Shown one piece after another: positions 1-11,848 of a DNA stretch of 64,000 nucleotides. The position numbers and the translations under genes were made by a program. The notes under the pieces are model-generated. The model searched no databases, was not told where the DNA came from, and saw only the letters and a program-made list of their open reading frames with translations. The DNA lies in contig CM030938.1 of the NCBI GenBank assembly GCA_018136815.1, positions 2,459,028 to 2,523,027 of the forward strand. The letters run 5' to 3'. The number at the start of each line of letters is the position of its first letter. The first letter of the stretch is position 1. The stretch is from Isochrysis galbana. Lineage: Eukaryota > Haptophyta > Isochrysidales > Isochrysidaceae.

Positions 1-59
1 GCAGGGAGGAAGCAGGCGGGGTGACGGGAAGAAGTGCGAGCGCAGGCCGCGAGGGCGCG

Positions 60-1812
60 ATGCCGCGGCGCGCGGCAGAAAAGGTGCCGGGCACCGAGCT
101 GGCCGGCCCGGAGCAGCGGTTGTGCACGCTGCCTGGTGGGGACGAGTCTTTCGACGTGCGCGAGCTTTCGCCCTCGGCCGACTGGCGACAGCTCTCGGAC
201 GGTGGCTATTCGGAAGTGTACAAAGCACAGCTGCTTGGTCTCACAGTGGCTGTCAAGCAAGCGACAAGCCGGAAGAAGACATCAGGAGAGGCACTTCTCC
301 GAGAGATCCGTTATTTGCGTCTCGCTGGCGCTCACCCAAATATCGTGACCCCCTTCGGTGCTTTTGAGGAGAACGGCCGGTTGCATCTCGTGTTAGAGTA
401 TGCTCGTCACTGTCTTCGCAACGACCGAGTAGCGCGCCAAGTCGACCCAATTCTCGTCCTTGCCGGCGTTTCTCGGGCTTTGGTTCGCCTACATGGCTTG
501 GGTATCGTGCATCGCGACTTGAAGGTACGCGATGATCGAGCTACCTGTCGGCCATTGCGAAACATAGGCTGCGATTCTCAATATCTTGATTGACCAAACC
601 CTGATCTGTCTGACGTTTGCAGGCTCGAAATGTGCTTGTGGCCCCTGAGAATCGAGCACTGCTGATCGATTTTGGGCTGGCGTGCCATATTACACAGGTG
701 GATGGGCGCCCATTGTCCGCTTTGTGGTTTGGCAAATAGCCTCGTCATGTATCAGTATCCCAGCTGTAGTCGTTTTCGTGCCCCCGGAGTGCGCGCTGGT
801 GCCCACTAGTGGGTTGCTCTGCGGATTGTGCATGGTTCGTGGCGTCTCAATCCTCTTTTCTTTGGGCCGCCGTGCGTAGGATTCCTCTGAGTGGGTGGGA
901 CGCACTGTGGGGACCAAGAAGTACCGCCCCCCCGAAATGCGTGATGGACGAGCTGCCACAAGCGCCATTGACGTGTATTGCTTCGGACTAATGGTTGAGA
1001 AACTTTTGAGACAGGTATGTTGGCGCAGGGTGCTCAGCGATCTCTCTCCTTCTTCTCTGAGACGCGAGTCTGGACTCCAGGCAATGGGATCTGCTCTCAA
1101 TGGGATCTGCCATCAATGGTTTCCCTAGCTGCAGGCCCTTGATATCTGAAAAATGATTGCCTTCCATCATCCTATGCTCCCCATGCATTGGTTGTTCGGT
1201 GGATTGTTCCAATATATCTGCTCTTTGTCGGTACGTTCTTGACTTCCCCGCCCCTCCCCATACTCTTTTTAGCGTGAACGTGGTTCCCTAGACTCGTCGC
1301 CCCGGTCAGAAGACGGACGGGCCGAACGCCGCGACACGAAGCTTTTGCACGACCTCGCCTCACAGAGTACCCTGCATGAACCTGCGGATCGCCCGTCAGC
1401 GTGGGGCTTGCTCGTGCAGTTGCAGCGGCACGTCGGCGAGGACGTCATGCGGTGCCACGATGCGCGCACGCGTGTACCTCTGTCCGCCAACCCTCGATAC
1501 TTGCTACCGTCGGACATCATTACCGCCTCGGCTTGCGGCGAGGTGGACGGCTCAGGTGGGCATGAGTCGTTGGGCGGTGGTGTTTCCGGCCATGACTCTC
1601 CGGACCGATCGCACTCGTGTTCGCGCTCGGCTGAGAGGAGGAAACGGCGGCGATCCGCTGATGAGCTCGTAGAGGCCAGGTCGGATCCCAGTGGCCACGG
1701 CATGAGTATGGTTGACACGAGAGGCGGTCCTGCTAGTGCCAGTGCTAATGTTGCATCCCGCCTTGCTGGTGGAGAGCCGCGAGCTGTGCGTCGCGCGGTG
1801 GCACCCCGGTAG
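60..1812 (+). CDS. Protein kinase, TKL-like, four exons
   Basis: Exons 60-524, 623-697, 880-1014 and 1273-1812, joined in phase by GT-AG introns, give about 404 residues. The kinase domain is complete: a Gly loop (GGYSEV), VAVK for the ATP-binding lysine, catalytic HRDLKARNVLV split by intron 1, DFGLA as the metal-binding motif, RPPE in place of the usual APE, and a late DRPS motif. The ARN after HRDLK is typical of TKL/RIPK-like kinases, so the predicted role is Ser/Thr phosphorylation in the cytosol. A Ser/Arg-rich tail of about 120 residues with no recognised domain follows. The ATG at 60 is the first in frame; an upstream exon outside the window cannot be excluded. Substrate is unknown. 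Confidence 0.85.
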
Positions 1813-2243
1813 CTCACCATCTACTCACCATCGATGTGAGATTTCGCTTTCATCTACTTTCCTGTGGATCGTTGCGAATTTTTAGAACTTACGCGATGAA
1901 CCCTAATTTGTGGTCGGGCTCTCGCGGCTGCTTCTATGGGCCGACAACCGATAATGACAATGCGCAGGCGGTGCGAGGCAAGTAGGCTGGAACGTTAGGC
2001 CTCAGGTCCACAACTAAGTTCATGCCTAGCTCACTAGCTCACATGGGTAGGCGCCTCGTGCCCTCCCCCCCGGGCTCCAACTCCCCTCCGGGAGGCCCGT
2101 TGGTCAACCTCAGACTCTGCCTCCTAACTCATGTAGCTGAGCACTCACGATCTTGATCTTGACCAAGACCCCCAGCTGCCACTGCTGGCGGCGCGGGTTT
2201 GGAGGCGCACTCCCAGGCCCGCATGGGCCACAACACTCGTAAA
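1813..2243. other. Gene-free spacer after the kinase
   Basis: No convincing coding region, RNA gene or tandem repeat is visible here. It lies between the kinase stop and the tail of a decayed retroposon. Confidence 0.5.
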
Positions 2244-3676
2244 AAAAACCTCTGAAGATTCAGGCTACTGCCGCTAACTATAAAGAACCACGCACTCACG
2301 GTGACGCGAGGCGGTCGATTGCGGCGCCCACCGAGTGACAAAGTTGATGGTTGATGGATATATACCTGAAGGGAGAGTCTTGGACTTCCTCAGAGAAGAA
2401 AAGGAAGACGAAGAAGATGAAGACGGGGGAGCATGGAAGCCGTGCGCCAGGCGAATGATTGCGGGTGGTTTGTAACATGCGTACCAATCAATGAACTCGA
2501 TTACAATGTTATGTTTACATACATTCGAGTATTATTGTAAACGGACCATGGCTCAGCTTTAGTTATGTCCCATATTCGACGGAACGCCACCTTGCAGCCT
2601 TGCAAGACCCCCTAGCTGGCCGGCTGGGCGGCTCATGGAGGCAGTGGAGGCTGGGGCTGGGGCTGGGGCTTTGCCCTTGGCCCCCCCTTGCCCCCCCCCT
2701 ATCGCTCGCCCCTCCGGCCTCGGGGGCCGTCCAAGTCGTTTGTCTATCTGTGGGCTCAGAGATCAGAGATCAGAGATGGTGGGGGGGGAGCCAGTACGCT
2801 TTCTTTGGAGCTTTGGAGTTTGGCTTCTCGTATGCCGTAAAGATGATGATGATTTTGTGCGAGTGTGGGAATTCGGCCTCCTCTTCGGGTTATTCAGGCT
2901 CGAGGTCTTCGTCTAGGAGGGCCACTTGTGTGGCCGGGGTGGAGAGTGGAGTTAGCGAGTTAGCCTCGTGTCTGATCCCGTCTCTCTATTGACCATAGGG
3001 TCTATCGCTTCCGCGACGCTGTCGCCCCTTCCCGGGGTTTTTGTGTGGCTTGTCCATTGTGCTGGTCCTCTCTGGTGTTGGTGATCGTGATGCTGGGCCT
3101 CTCGGGCTGGTGTTGTGTGTGTCACTCTCGCGCCCGCGGCGCGTTTGTCTGCCCGTATTTGGGCGTCGCTCGAGGGCATCCCTCCTGTGCCGCCTCCCCT
3201 TTGGCTCCTGTCCCCCTTGTTGGGGGTCCCAGTCTGCTCAGTGATCTTTCCCTTGTTGTAATTGTAATTGATGCGGCATCCCCCAGTTGGGGTCCTGCCT
3301 GTGATGGTGCCGGGCCTGCCCCTCGCGCCGGAGCGCGAGGGCGGTATCGCGGCTGTGTGGGGGCCGGGCCCGGAGGCCTCCCCTGTTGGAGCGTCCCTCT
3401 GGTGTGATGTGTATGGTGTGGCTGTGGGCTGTGCTGGAGATGTGTTGCATGCTGGCTGCTGCCATCACGGCGGCCTTGTTCGCGGCGTTCGTGGTGATGC
3501 GCGGGCGTGGCCCGCTGGGTCTTGTGCCCACCTGGCTGGCTGGGGGGGTCATCCTGGCGCGGTCGCTTGGGCGACAGCGGCGCGTGTCCATGAGTTCTTC
3601 GTCCATCGCGGCGAGGGCAGCGGCAGCGAGAGCGGGCGGCGGCGCGCGCTCCATGACCCTATCGTTTTAACGATAG
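2244..3676 (-). mobile_element. HPR retroposon copy 1 (decayed)
   Basis: Read on the minus strand, it starts at a hairpin (3659-3676, stem CTATCG/CGATAG) followed by GGGTCATGGAGCGCG. It runs through the family's GC-rich body (a GAGGCTGGGG-type box at 2635-2715) and ends in a tail near 2244-2275 containing AATCTTCAGAGG and a T run. The reading frame opened by the ATG beside the hairpin (3238-3654) is Arg/Pro-rich with no recognised domain. At about 1.4 kb it is longer than the other copies, and no target duplication was found, so it may be two overlapping insertions. Confidence 0.45.
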
Positions 3677-3689
3677 TTAGAGGGGAGGG

Positions 3690-3735
3690 GCGCGAGGCAG
3701 CCCCCCACGACCCCTACTCTGAGAGTAGGTTGGCC
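3690..3735 (-). repeat. HPR head fragment (copy 2)
   Basis: A second family-type end lies directly beside copy 1: a GC-rich arm (GCCTCGCGCC on the minus strand), GGGGTCGTGG and a hairpin at 3713-3729 with stem CCTACT/AGTAGG. Copy 1 may have inserted into this one. Confidence 0.45.
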
Positions 3736-4035
3736 TCTCTCCATCTCGGGTGTGGGACGCAGGAAGCCCTGCAGGAAGGTGTCCCAACGACTGGAGGAGG
3801 GGAGGGGAGGGGGGGAGCGAGTGCCGTGGAGGAGACGGGTGCAGTGAAGGAGCGAGTGCAGATGCACACGATAGTCGATGGTTGCGCTTGCGCCTCTTCC
3901 GCTGGCGCGGCTCCATGGAGCGGCTCCATCGGCGGCTCCATCGGCGGAGAGAGATGGAGGGGGGGGGGGGGGGGTTGCTCCGCAAAAAAAACAAGAGTTG
4001 CTAGTGGGGTCTTGATTTTGACCCCCTCTTGCCAA

Positions 4036-4101
4036 CCCTTGTTTTTGGAGATGCAGACTCTGCATTTCGAAAAGCGAGACCTTGCTTTTCGAAAACAAGG
4101 G
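4036..4101. repeat. Perfect three-way-junction fold
   Basis: The outer stem CCCTTGTTTT (4036-4045) pairs with AAAACAAGGG (4092-4101). It encloses two further hairpins: ATGCA/TGCAT (4051-4065) and CGAAAAGC/GCTTTTCG (4068-4091). All three stems are exact. It sits 150 bases upstream of the transporter start. It could be a transposon remnant or an RNA or cruciform structure. Confidence 0.6.
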
Positions 4102-4251
4102 TCTCGATTCACGATCGGCGGTCGCGTAGACTGGGCCTTATTAAAACTTTATAATTTTGCCATTCCCTTCTTAGCTTCCACACTTCTCTTGCGCGCCCCT
4201 ACCTCGGCGCCGCTCCCCCGCCCGCCCGCCAGCGGCGCCCATGCCGCACGC

Positions 4252-7200
4252 ATGAGCATCCGGCTGGGCAACCTGCTCAAGCACCGGCTGACCAGAATGA
4301 GCTCAGCGAGGGAGAGGCAGCGGCGCTCCGAGGAGCCCGTCGCACTGCTCACGCGTACGCACTCTGTCGAGCACAGCGTCTCCATTGGGCCCACCACTGC
4401 TGGTGCAGGTGGGCTCATCAAGACGTTGTCATGGCACCACCTGGTGGGTGTTACATTCTTCGCGGTCTGCGGCGGAGACTATGGGCTCGAGGACTCCGTC
4501 GGCGCGGGCGGCGTCGGTCTCACCCTCATCGGCCTTTGCATCCTGCCGTGGGTCTGGTCACTGCCGATTGCACTGATGACTGCAGAACTCTCCTCGATGA
4601 TTCCTGAGGCTGGCGGTTATGTTGTTTGGGCTCACCGGGCATTCGGGCCCTTCTGGGCCACCCAGAATGCTGTGTGGAATTTGGTGCGTCAATACTGAGC
4701 TGCCCTCGGCCTTGCACAATGCTGATTCGAGGCTGTATTACTGGATGGTTGATGCCATCTTGTGCATGTTCAACAGGTCTCAAACACATTTGACAACGCC
4801 TTGTATCCCGTGATGTTCGTTGATTATCTGCAGTGGTTCCCTATCTTTCGCATTGCGGGGGGACTGCGCTGGCTTGCCTCCGTCCTGATGCTAATCATTG
4901 TCACCATGCTCAATTTGATCGGTGTCGATGTGGTAGCGCAGGTGAGATAATTGATGGACCAATCCAGGTCTATACACTCGGAGCACATGATGTCCGTTTC
5001 AGGCACAGATGTGCCACATTGGATGTGGAGATACGTATTGCCCAAAACGTTCATTGATTCGCAGCCCGGAAAGCCCAGACTGCATGATGACTGCTTAAGG
5101 GCGCACACCTGGTTGCGCATTGGGCTCTTGTTCTTTAGTCCGCAATGCTTCTCGTTGCGGCCGTCCGGATACTCCCAAGGAAGGCCATGGTTTCGCTGAG
5201 CATCATTCGGGTTGCTCACGGCTACCCCATGATGACGTCCCATCTGGTGGTGGCCTGACATCATCTGATTGAAGAAGCTAGCATAAGAAACACCCGCCTC
5301 TCTTCCCAGCCTTTTTCTTGCTACAAAGATCGTCCGTGGGACAGCTTGCGCGCGTTCATGCTTCAGTTTTCGTTCATAATGCTACGTAGGTGTCCAATCT
5401 TTTTGCACTCTTCGTCATTTCACCGTTCATTGGCCTCACACTAGCGGGTCTGGCTATCCATGGCGTCGATCCGCATGCCTGGACACAAGGACTTGGTTGG
5501 GACAACTTCCACGGTGACGTTGCTAATGATGCTGTGAACAGTTCCAATGGTCGAGCGATGGAAACCTCCGCGCTCACAACAAGCCCGCACTCCGCAAAGC
5601 ACGAGGACGCCGGCATGGTGATTGGTGTCGGCATTCACGGCGCCGGCATCGGTCCCGAGGATTCGCCGATTCGATGGGGGACGTTCTTGTCTGTGCTTCT
5701 ATGGAATACATCAGGCTACGATTCCGTAGGAGCTCTCGCCGCCGAGGTGAGCCAATCGTCAAGAAGTCTGGGCGAGGCAGCTAAGTGTACCAATGCAGAT
5801 GGCAAGGATCTGCGAGAGAGATAGAGGCAAACTCACCACAGAACCCTTCGTCTAATCCCTCCAGGTGCACGACCCGGGGCGCGACTTCCCTCGTGCGATG
5901 TACGCCACGATCACCCTCATCACCTTGGTCTACCTAGTGCCTTTGCTCGTCGCTACATCGTTGGACTCGGAGCACGTTCATGAGTGGACAGATGGCTCTT
6001 TCGTAAGTCGCACATTCACCTTTCGGGAGGAGACACTGGGCCACCTTCCCTGCATCCGCTGTTCGAGAAGTGTGCATCCTACTCGAATTTTTCTTCCCTG
6101 GATGTGAGGATGTTCATATCTCACCACCTACCGCAGCCATGCACTATTTCATTTCTGGGCGCTCACCTTGCTTTCCAAGAAGGCTACTGCTCAGAGCTCG
6201 CCTGAATGCGCTGATTCCTCTGCCTTTCCACGTCGTTTTTGTATCGTAGGTCCGTGTGGCAAGCGAGCACATTGGCGATTGGCTTGCGGCATGGGTGACC
6301 ATTGGCGGAGCTCTCTCATGCTTTGGCCTGCTCAACACCCTCCTTTGCACATCCGCACGAGTAGCCGTATCTGCTGCCAAACTCCGTGTCCTTCCCGCTG
6401 CCATTGCGAACGTGCATGAGGTAATACCCCTCCCCTGCCCCGCCCGCTCGCTCTAGAGGTCGGAAATTTCCCCATCTGCTCTCGCGAGCCACCGACGGCC
6501 ATAAAAACATGCCCACCAGGCTTTCTTGGCTTGTGCAAAGGAATCCCTCCTCACGGGCTTGCATTGGTCACATTGGCCACGTTTGAAGGCCCCCCCCCCT
6601 TTTTTTCTTCCTCTCTACCGCCGCCCACTCGCATCCCTCATAGGCTTCTGGAACACCGCGCAATGCCACACTCCTTCTTGCATCGGTTCTTGCCTTGGCA
6701 TGTGCCCTTCCATTCTCGCAGTTGGTTTCGATATCAATGCTCTTTTATGGTAAGAAGATGCACACCCCATCGTCTCCCCTTATAAGCGTCGCATGCGCTT
6801 GTTCTCTTTATCTCAGCATGGAACGCGTATTGTACTTGAAGCTGCACTCGTTCTCGCTTCAGCACTTGCTTCACGCTCGCTGTATTCCTCACGTCGCTGT
6901 GAAGTGCTCTCATCATATTGGAATTGCCTCATGTACCTACCTGCAAGGGCGTCTACAATTTGGCCGTACTTGAGGGATTGCATTTGAACTTTTCCACATG
7001 GTCGTCCTCTATCCACGGGCGTCGTCTCACACATACTGGCTGTGGCCCTCCTTCAGGCGCAACAACTCTGGTTGAACTCCTAGCACTTTTAGCTCTGCGC
7101 ATCAAGGAGCCTTCCACTCCTAGGCCATTCCGCATCGCGTTGTCAGGCTCCTTGCTAGTTCTTTTTCTCCTTCTACCAATCCTGTTGTGCCTGACCCTCA

Positions 7201-7937
7201 TTGCTTTGGCACCTCGCGAGGCTTGGGTACTCTTCTTTGTCTCGTCCCTGGCAGCCATGCTTGCACATGCACGAAGCTCAGGCTTCTTTGCCTCGCGCAG
7301 CGCTTCCACTGGATGGTTGCGTGGGTGTTTGCGCGCGTGCTTGTGCACCGGTGCATGGAGCGCAAAAAGTGCTCCAACGGGCTTCTCCGATTTGACGAGT
7401 GATGCTAGAGAGGAGGATGTGGACGCGCCTCACATGAACACTGTTGCTTACACCCACAGGACAAGAGGGTGTGCGAGCACGATTGACCACAGCGGCAGCC
7501 GAGGGAATCGAAGTGGTGGGCGCGATGAAGGGATGAGCGCAGTGAAATACAGCCTGCCGATGGCAGCCGTCGCACGGGTCAACGGTATTCATCGCGAAGC
7601 GGAGCTTGCCGAGCTCGAGCTCGAAGCGATGGGTGACGCCGACGACGATGAAGACGACTATGAATCCCACCACGGCCATGTCACAGATTCTCGGGCGCTT
7701 GGAGGTGCCGAGACCGCACATTTTTTAAGGGGTAAGCGTGGCATGGACGATGGGGCAAGCTCGAATCGCAACGCAATGGGCGGCAAGATAGTCGGTTTCA
7801 GAGCCGGTGATCGCTTTGATGGTCTTGGTCGACGCAACGACACGGTCAACGTGTGTGGGGCGGGGAAGGTAGCTGAGTTGGGAGAGTTCGATCCACACCG
7901 ATCGAGCAAGGCTGTGGAGAACCCCCGAAAGCAATAG
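4252..7937 (+). CDS. Polyamine/L-type amino-acid transporter (PUT/LAT family), seven exons
   Basis: Exons 4252-4683, 4777-4941, 5390-5746, 5865-6002, 6250-6420, 6644-6749 and 7057-7937 all join in phase. The protein has the APC-superfamily fold. The PUT/LAT signature is clear: GGDYGLEDSVGAGG in helix 1, then PEAGGYVVWAHRAFGPFW, DNALYPVMF, WNTSGYDSVGALAAEV, DPGRDFPRAM and TPRPFRI near the last helices. It should move polyamines or amino acids by proton symport across the plasma or an internal membrane. Compared with plant PUTs it has a long acidic, low-complexity cytosolic tail of about 200 residues with an Asp/Glu cluster. The start is the first ATG (MSIRLGNLL) before the conserved core. Intron 6 (307 bases) is the least certain. 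Confidence 0.85.
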
Positions 7938-8981
7938 CGTGTGTTATGACGGCGGTGGGCAAGAGGCAGCTGAGTTTTGAGATACGAGATACAAGTCGGC
8001 ACGATAAATATTGGCCGATACCCCCGCCTTGGATGAGATGGCACGCGCCTCGGACGCCTACGCACAGGCTGACACGATGCGCAACCCCGGGTCCAATGAA
8101 AATATCTAATATTCTCGCCGCGTCCGCGACTCTTGAGCCCCACTACTTTCACACGCAGGCAAGGCCGTTCGACACATCCCCACTCCCCCGGCCCTTTCCC
8201 CCCCGCCATCCAACTACCTTTACAGTTGGTTGCGACGGAGTGCGCCGACGCGGCGCCTCTCTCCCCAGGGCCCCTCACTGATCGCTAAGAAAGCCCCCCC
8301 CCCCCCCTCCCCGGGTGTTCCGTTCCCCACTTCCACTAGTCACCCCCCACCCTGCTCGCGAGAGCTCTGGGCTCTGCATGGCCACCACCTCCATGCCATT
8401 CTTCGGCCGATCGGACGTCGCGGGCGATCGGACGTCGCGGAAGCTCCGCGTTTCTAATAGTGATGCGCCCCACATTCACCACTCTGATTCCCTCCCGTGA
8501 GCGCCCGCTTGAATCTCCCAAAATAGACCGCCACGCGCGGGGGAAGGGAGGGGAGTCACTCACCGACGCCATTGCCCTTCGTGGGGAGGGAGGGGGTCGT
8601 TCGGAGGGCGGAGGCGGCTGGCGGGGCAGGTAGGGGGGGACCTGCGGAATCCTTGGACACCCAGGGGAGGTGGAAAATAGTGGTTAAAAAGAGTGAGTGA
8701 CCTAGCTATATGAAGGCCAAAAACAGATTGTTTTTTCTGTTTTTGGACGCCCACCCCTCTGTTTTCCCCATCTAGGTTGCCAAGGGTGATCCGGATGATG
8801 AGGGCGTTGGCGGCGGGGGACCATTGGACGGGGTGACATCTAGCACCTAGTCGCATAGCGGACACTTTCTAGAATGGTTTTTATCAACTTCCTTTCTTTC
8901 TCTACTCTAGTCTACACGTGAACTGTAGGACAGTGTAAGTTCTAAAGGCGAGACGTTCTTCTCGTCTCGCCTAACTCGGCG
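7938..8981. other. Gene-free spacer with a hairpin
   Basis: No gene is seen. It holds a perfect 11-base-pair hairpin (CCAAAAACAGA at 8717-8727 with TCTGTTTTTGG at 8736-8746). Just before this is a sequence around 8668-8708 whose reverse complement recurs at about 15777-15815 (shared core GTTAAAAAGAGTGAGTGACC). It ends as the leader of the TBC gene. Confidence 0.5.
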
Positions 8982-10976
8982 ATGGGCCGAGCTCAGCTGC
9001 GGCTCCGCCCGGTGCGAGTGTCCAACTGCGTGCCAATCGGCAACCGCAGGGGCGTAAGATCGGTGAGTGCCAGCTTCTGGAACGTCGATGTGCCCTCCAA
9101 GCTTGTGTCTCTTCCAAACGTGAGTGGCGATGGCTTGGGCGGCGCTGTGTTTGGCGAGGACGACCTATGGCTCCCTCTGGACGACTCGAGCACCGGCGTC
9201 GTGATGCGCGCCGAGCTCGCAATCACGCTCGACCAGCCGGCGGCAGTGGTTAAGGCTGCAACCTCCGTTAGACTTGACTTTGCTCGCCCTCGATCTCTCA
9301 CGCCTGACCAGAGTCGTCAGGCTCTGCATCAGTTCACAGCTAGCCCATCAGCACATCGGTCCCCTGCAGACGCAGGAAGCATCTGGTGTCAGCTTCGAAG
9401 GAGTGGTGATGCCGGCGGAGAGATTTGCGGCGAGCTCCTCTTGAGATGGGAACGTCACGTTGCCCCGGTGACGAGCGGGCGCAAACCCCCTCAGCTCTCA
9501 TCCTCATCACTATTCGGCCGTCTGTCTCGGATAACGGAGGAGTCGCCTGCCAGCAAGCGGTCTGGTGCTGATCCCCCGGATAGCTTCCAGCTGGATGGCC
9601 AGCGAAGCGCGTTGCGCGACGCCCAGGGCTTCGAACTCCGCGTCCCCCCTGGGGTTCATGAGGAGTTTCGGGCATATTATTGGCTTCGATGTGAAGCACA
9701 ACTTTCAGTTTGGGCCGACAAGGTGTACGATGCACGGGGGGCAGGGAACACCTTGGTCGATGCCTGGCTGCACAGCTTGCGGGACGGCAGGAGGGCAATT
9801 TTTACATCTGTTGCTGTGGGAATTCCCGCTGCACTTCGCCCTGAGCTCTGGTTGGTACTGTCTGGCGCAGCGGAATTGCGTCGAGCCGCAGGACTCAACG
9901 GCTCATATTCGATTCTTGCTGCCGCTGAGCCGGCACCTCAAAGCGTGCTGCCACGCAGCTGGCTCAGTCGCGTAAAAGTTCGCGTCGGCGAAATCTACCA
10001 TGGATGTGGCCGTACTAGTGTTTGCCAGCCAGTAACTCGTGTAGGCGACGGCTTGGGTCTCGTAAGCGCCGAAGCCATCCGTCAGATTGACTTGGATCTC
10101 ACACGCACTTTCCCGGAGCACGACGAGTTTAAGTCAGCCGATGGTCGCGCAAGACTGAGGCGCGTCCTGTGTGCACACTGTGCGCGCAATCCTAGTACGG
10201 GTTATACACAATCTCTTAATTTCATTGCAGCCTTTTTGCTCCTTCAATTGCCAGATGTTGTCGATGGGGGTCTATCGAGGGAAGAGGCAGCGTTTTGGCT
10301 GCTCGAAGCTGTGACAGAGAAACTCCTACCCGGCTACTTCAGCACTCATTTGGCGGCGGTTCAAGCGGACACCCGGGTGCTCGACGAACTTCTTTGTTGC
10401 CACCCGGAGTTGGGTGCACTAGCGTCCGCATTGGAGCCTCTGGGGTTCGAGCTCTCGCTCGTATCAACGCAATGGCTCATGCTCGGATTTGTTTGTGCCC
10501 TGCCCACTGAAACGAGCTTGCGTGCTTGGGACATATTCATTACCCTAGGCCCTCGCGCCTTGTTTGCTGCCAGCCTTGCGCTGCTCCACCTGCTTAAGGA
10601 GCCTCTGCTTCACGCCGTTTCGTTTGAGACGGTGTATTCGGTGCTCAAATCACTGCACGAGCCAGCGCTTGATTGCGACCGATTTGTGCGACTCATGGTT
10701 TCCGAACTTGACGCACTTCCTGCCGAGCGCTTGTGTGCCATGCGGGCGGGTCATCTCCGCGACGTTTTACGAGAGCAGCGTGAGCGTGAGGCCTCACGTC
10801 TACAACATGGTCGACGAAAGCCAGCATTCCTTTCCGCAGCATCGATGAGACGACAGCTTCGTCTACGCGTCGAGCGCTTTCGACGGAAACCATTGGCGAT
10901 TCTTGTTGCATTCTTGGCCATAGGTTGCCTCCTCGTAGCAGACGATCTTCTGCACAATTTTTCCCTTGCAACCTGA
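8982..10976 (+). CDS. TBC-domain Rab GTPase-activating protein, membrane-anchored
   Basis: A single 664-residue frame without introns. The TBC domain occupies roughly residues 270-570: GIPAALRPELWLVLSG opens it, IDLDLTRTFP carries the catalytic Arg finger, and GYTQSLNF carries the Gln finger; WDIFITLGPRALF follows. Both catalytic residues are present, so it should stimulate GTP hydrolysis by a Rab. The last 20 residues before the end (LAILVAFLAIGCLLVADDLL) look like a tail anchor, placing it on an endomembrane. Residues 1-150 may form a C2-like beta sandwich, which is a guess. The ATG at 8982 is the first in frame. Confidence 0.88.
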   Translation: MGRAQLRLRPVRVSNCVPIGNRRGVRSVSASFWNVDVPSKLVSLPNVSGDGLGGAVFGEDDLWLPLDDSSTGVVMRAELAITLDQPAAVVKAATSVRLDFARPRSLTPDQSRQALHQFTASPSAHRSPADAGSIWCQLRRSGDAGGEICGELLLRWERHVAPVTSGRKPPQLSSSSLFGRLSRITEESPASKRSGADPPDSFQLDGQRSALRDAQGFELRVPPGVHEEFRAYYWLRCEAQLSVWADKVYDARGAGNTLVDAWLHSLRDGRRAIFTSVAVGIPAALRPELWLVLSGAAELRRAAGLNGSYSILAAAEPAPQSVLPRSWLSRVKVRVGEIYHGCGRTSVCQPVTRVGDGLGLVSAEAIRQIDLDLTRTFPEHDEFKSADGRARLRRVLCAHCARNPSTGYTQSLNFIAAFLLLQLPDVVDGGLSREEAAFWLLEAVTEKLLPGYFSTHLAAVQADTRVLDELLCCHPELGALASALEPLGFELSLVSTQWLMLGFVCALPTETSLRAWDIFITLGPRALFAASLALLHLLKEPLLHAVSFETVYSVLKSLHEPALDCDRFVRLMVSELDALPAERLCAMRAGHLRDVLREQREREASRLQHGRRKPAFLSAASMRRQLRLRVERFRRKPLAILVAFLAIGCLLVADDLLHNFSLAT

Positions 10977-11831
10977 GGCGATCATACCTGACGGTATGTT
11001 GGCGCTGACGATCATGACGACGGAGATGCTTTTGCAAGCTCATCACCATCGTTGTTGGTGTGGTATGGGTTGCGTTTTCGTTGTGGCACACCCTACGTGA
11101 TGTTGGGGGAAATCTTTAAAAATCTTGAAGGAGACCGCTAAGCTACTACTATTCCCCACAAGGGTTCTCGCCGTCATCGCCTCCGCCCTGAACTCTCTCC
11201 CCTTCCCGCTCCCCCACTCAGTCCTTTTTCTTCGGTGTTGGCCAAAGCAACGCGAACTAATTAACGCCACACAAAGCACGGGAACACAAGAATCCAGTCA
11301 GCCTAGCACCTAGCGACCGACACAAGGAGGAAGACGAGAACCAACCCGCCAGGGACAGGGATACTCCGCTCAACGCTCAACACTACCGCCCCCACACCCC
11401 AAGCCCCTAAGTAGAGCACGAGGGGCGTGAGACCGAATTTGAATTTGAATTTGGCTCGGGCCACCCGTGAAGTGCGGGCCACAAAAGAGGCACGGCTTCT
11501 TCTTGATGTCCCTTGCTCTGCCTGCGGCCTCCATCACCGTCGATCACTCAAGTTGCGTGCCCTCGAGCTTAGCGATGGGGCCACGACCCCATGCACGAGC
11601 ACCGAGCTCGGTGTAGGGCGGTAAAACAAAGCTTTCTAAGTGCACTAATAATATTGGGGGGGGGTCGACATTTTTGACCGTGAGCGGGAAGCCCCGGCGA
11701 AAGCGAGTCGGAGGGTCTCCCGGGCTTTTCAGAATCCTCGTTCGAAAAGACGGTTCGAAGTCCTGTCTGACCCGCCCCCCTAGCACACGCTTTGGCGGCT
11801 CACACGAGCCGAACTGGACGTCGCTCCCCAG
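10977..11831. other. Gene-free spacer with a LINE tail scrap
   Basis: Short frames here look non-coding. Positions 11395-11430 match the 3' untranslated end of the LINE at 30290-32265 (shared AGCCCCTAAGTAGAGCACGA), so a dead insertion ended here. A GCGGGAAGCC-containing segment at 11678-11710 recurs near 55007. Confidence 0.5.
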
Positions 11832-11848
11832 GGGGCCGAGACATATAA

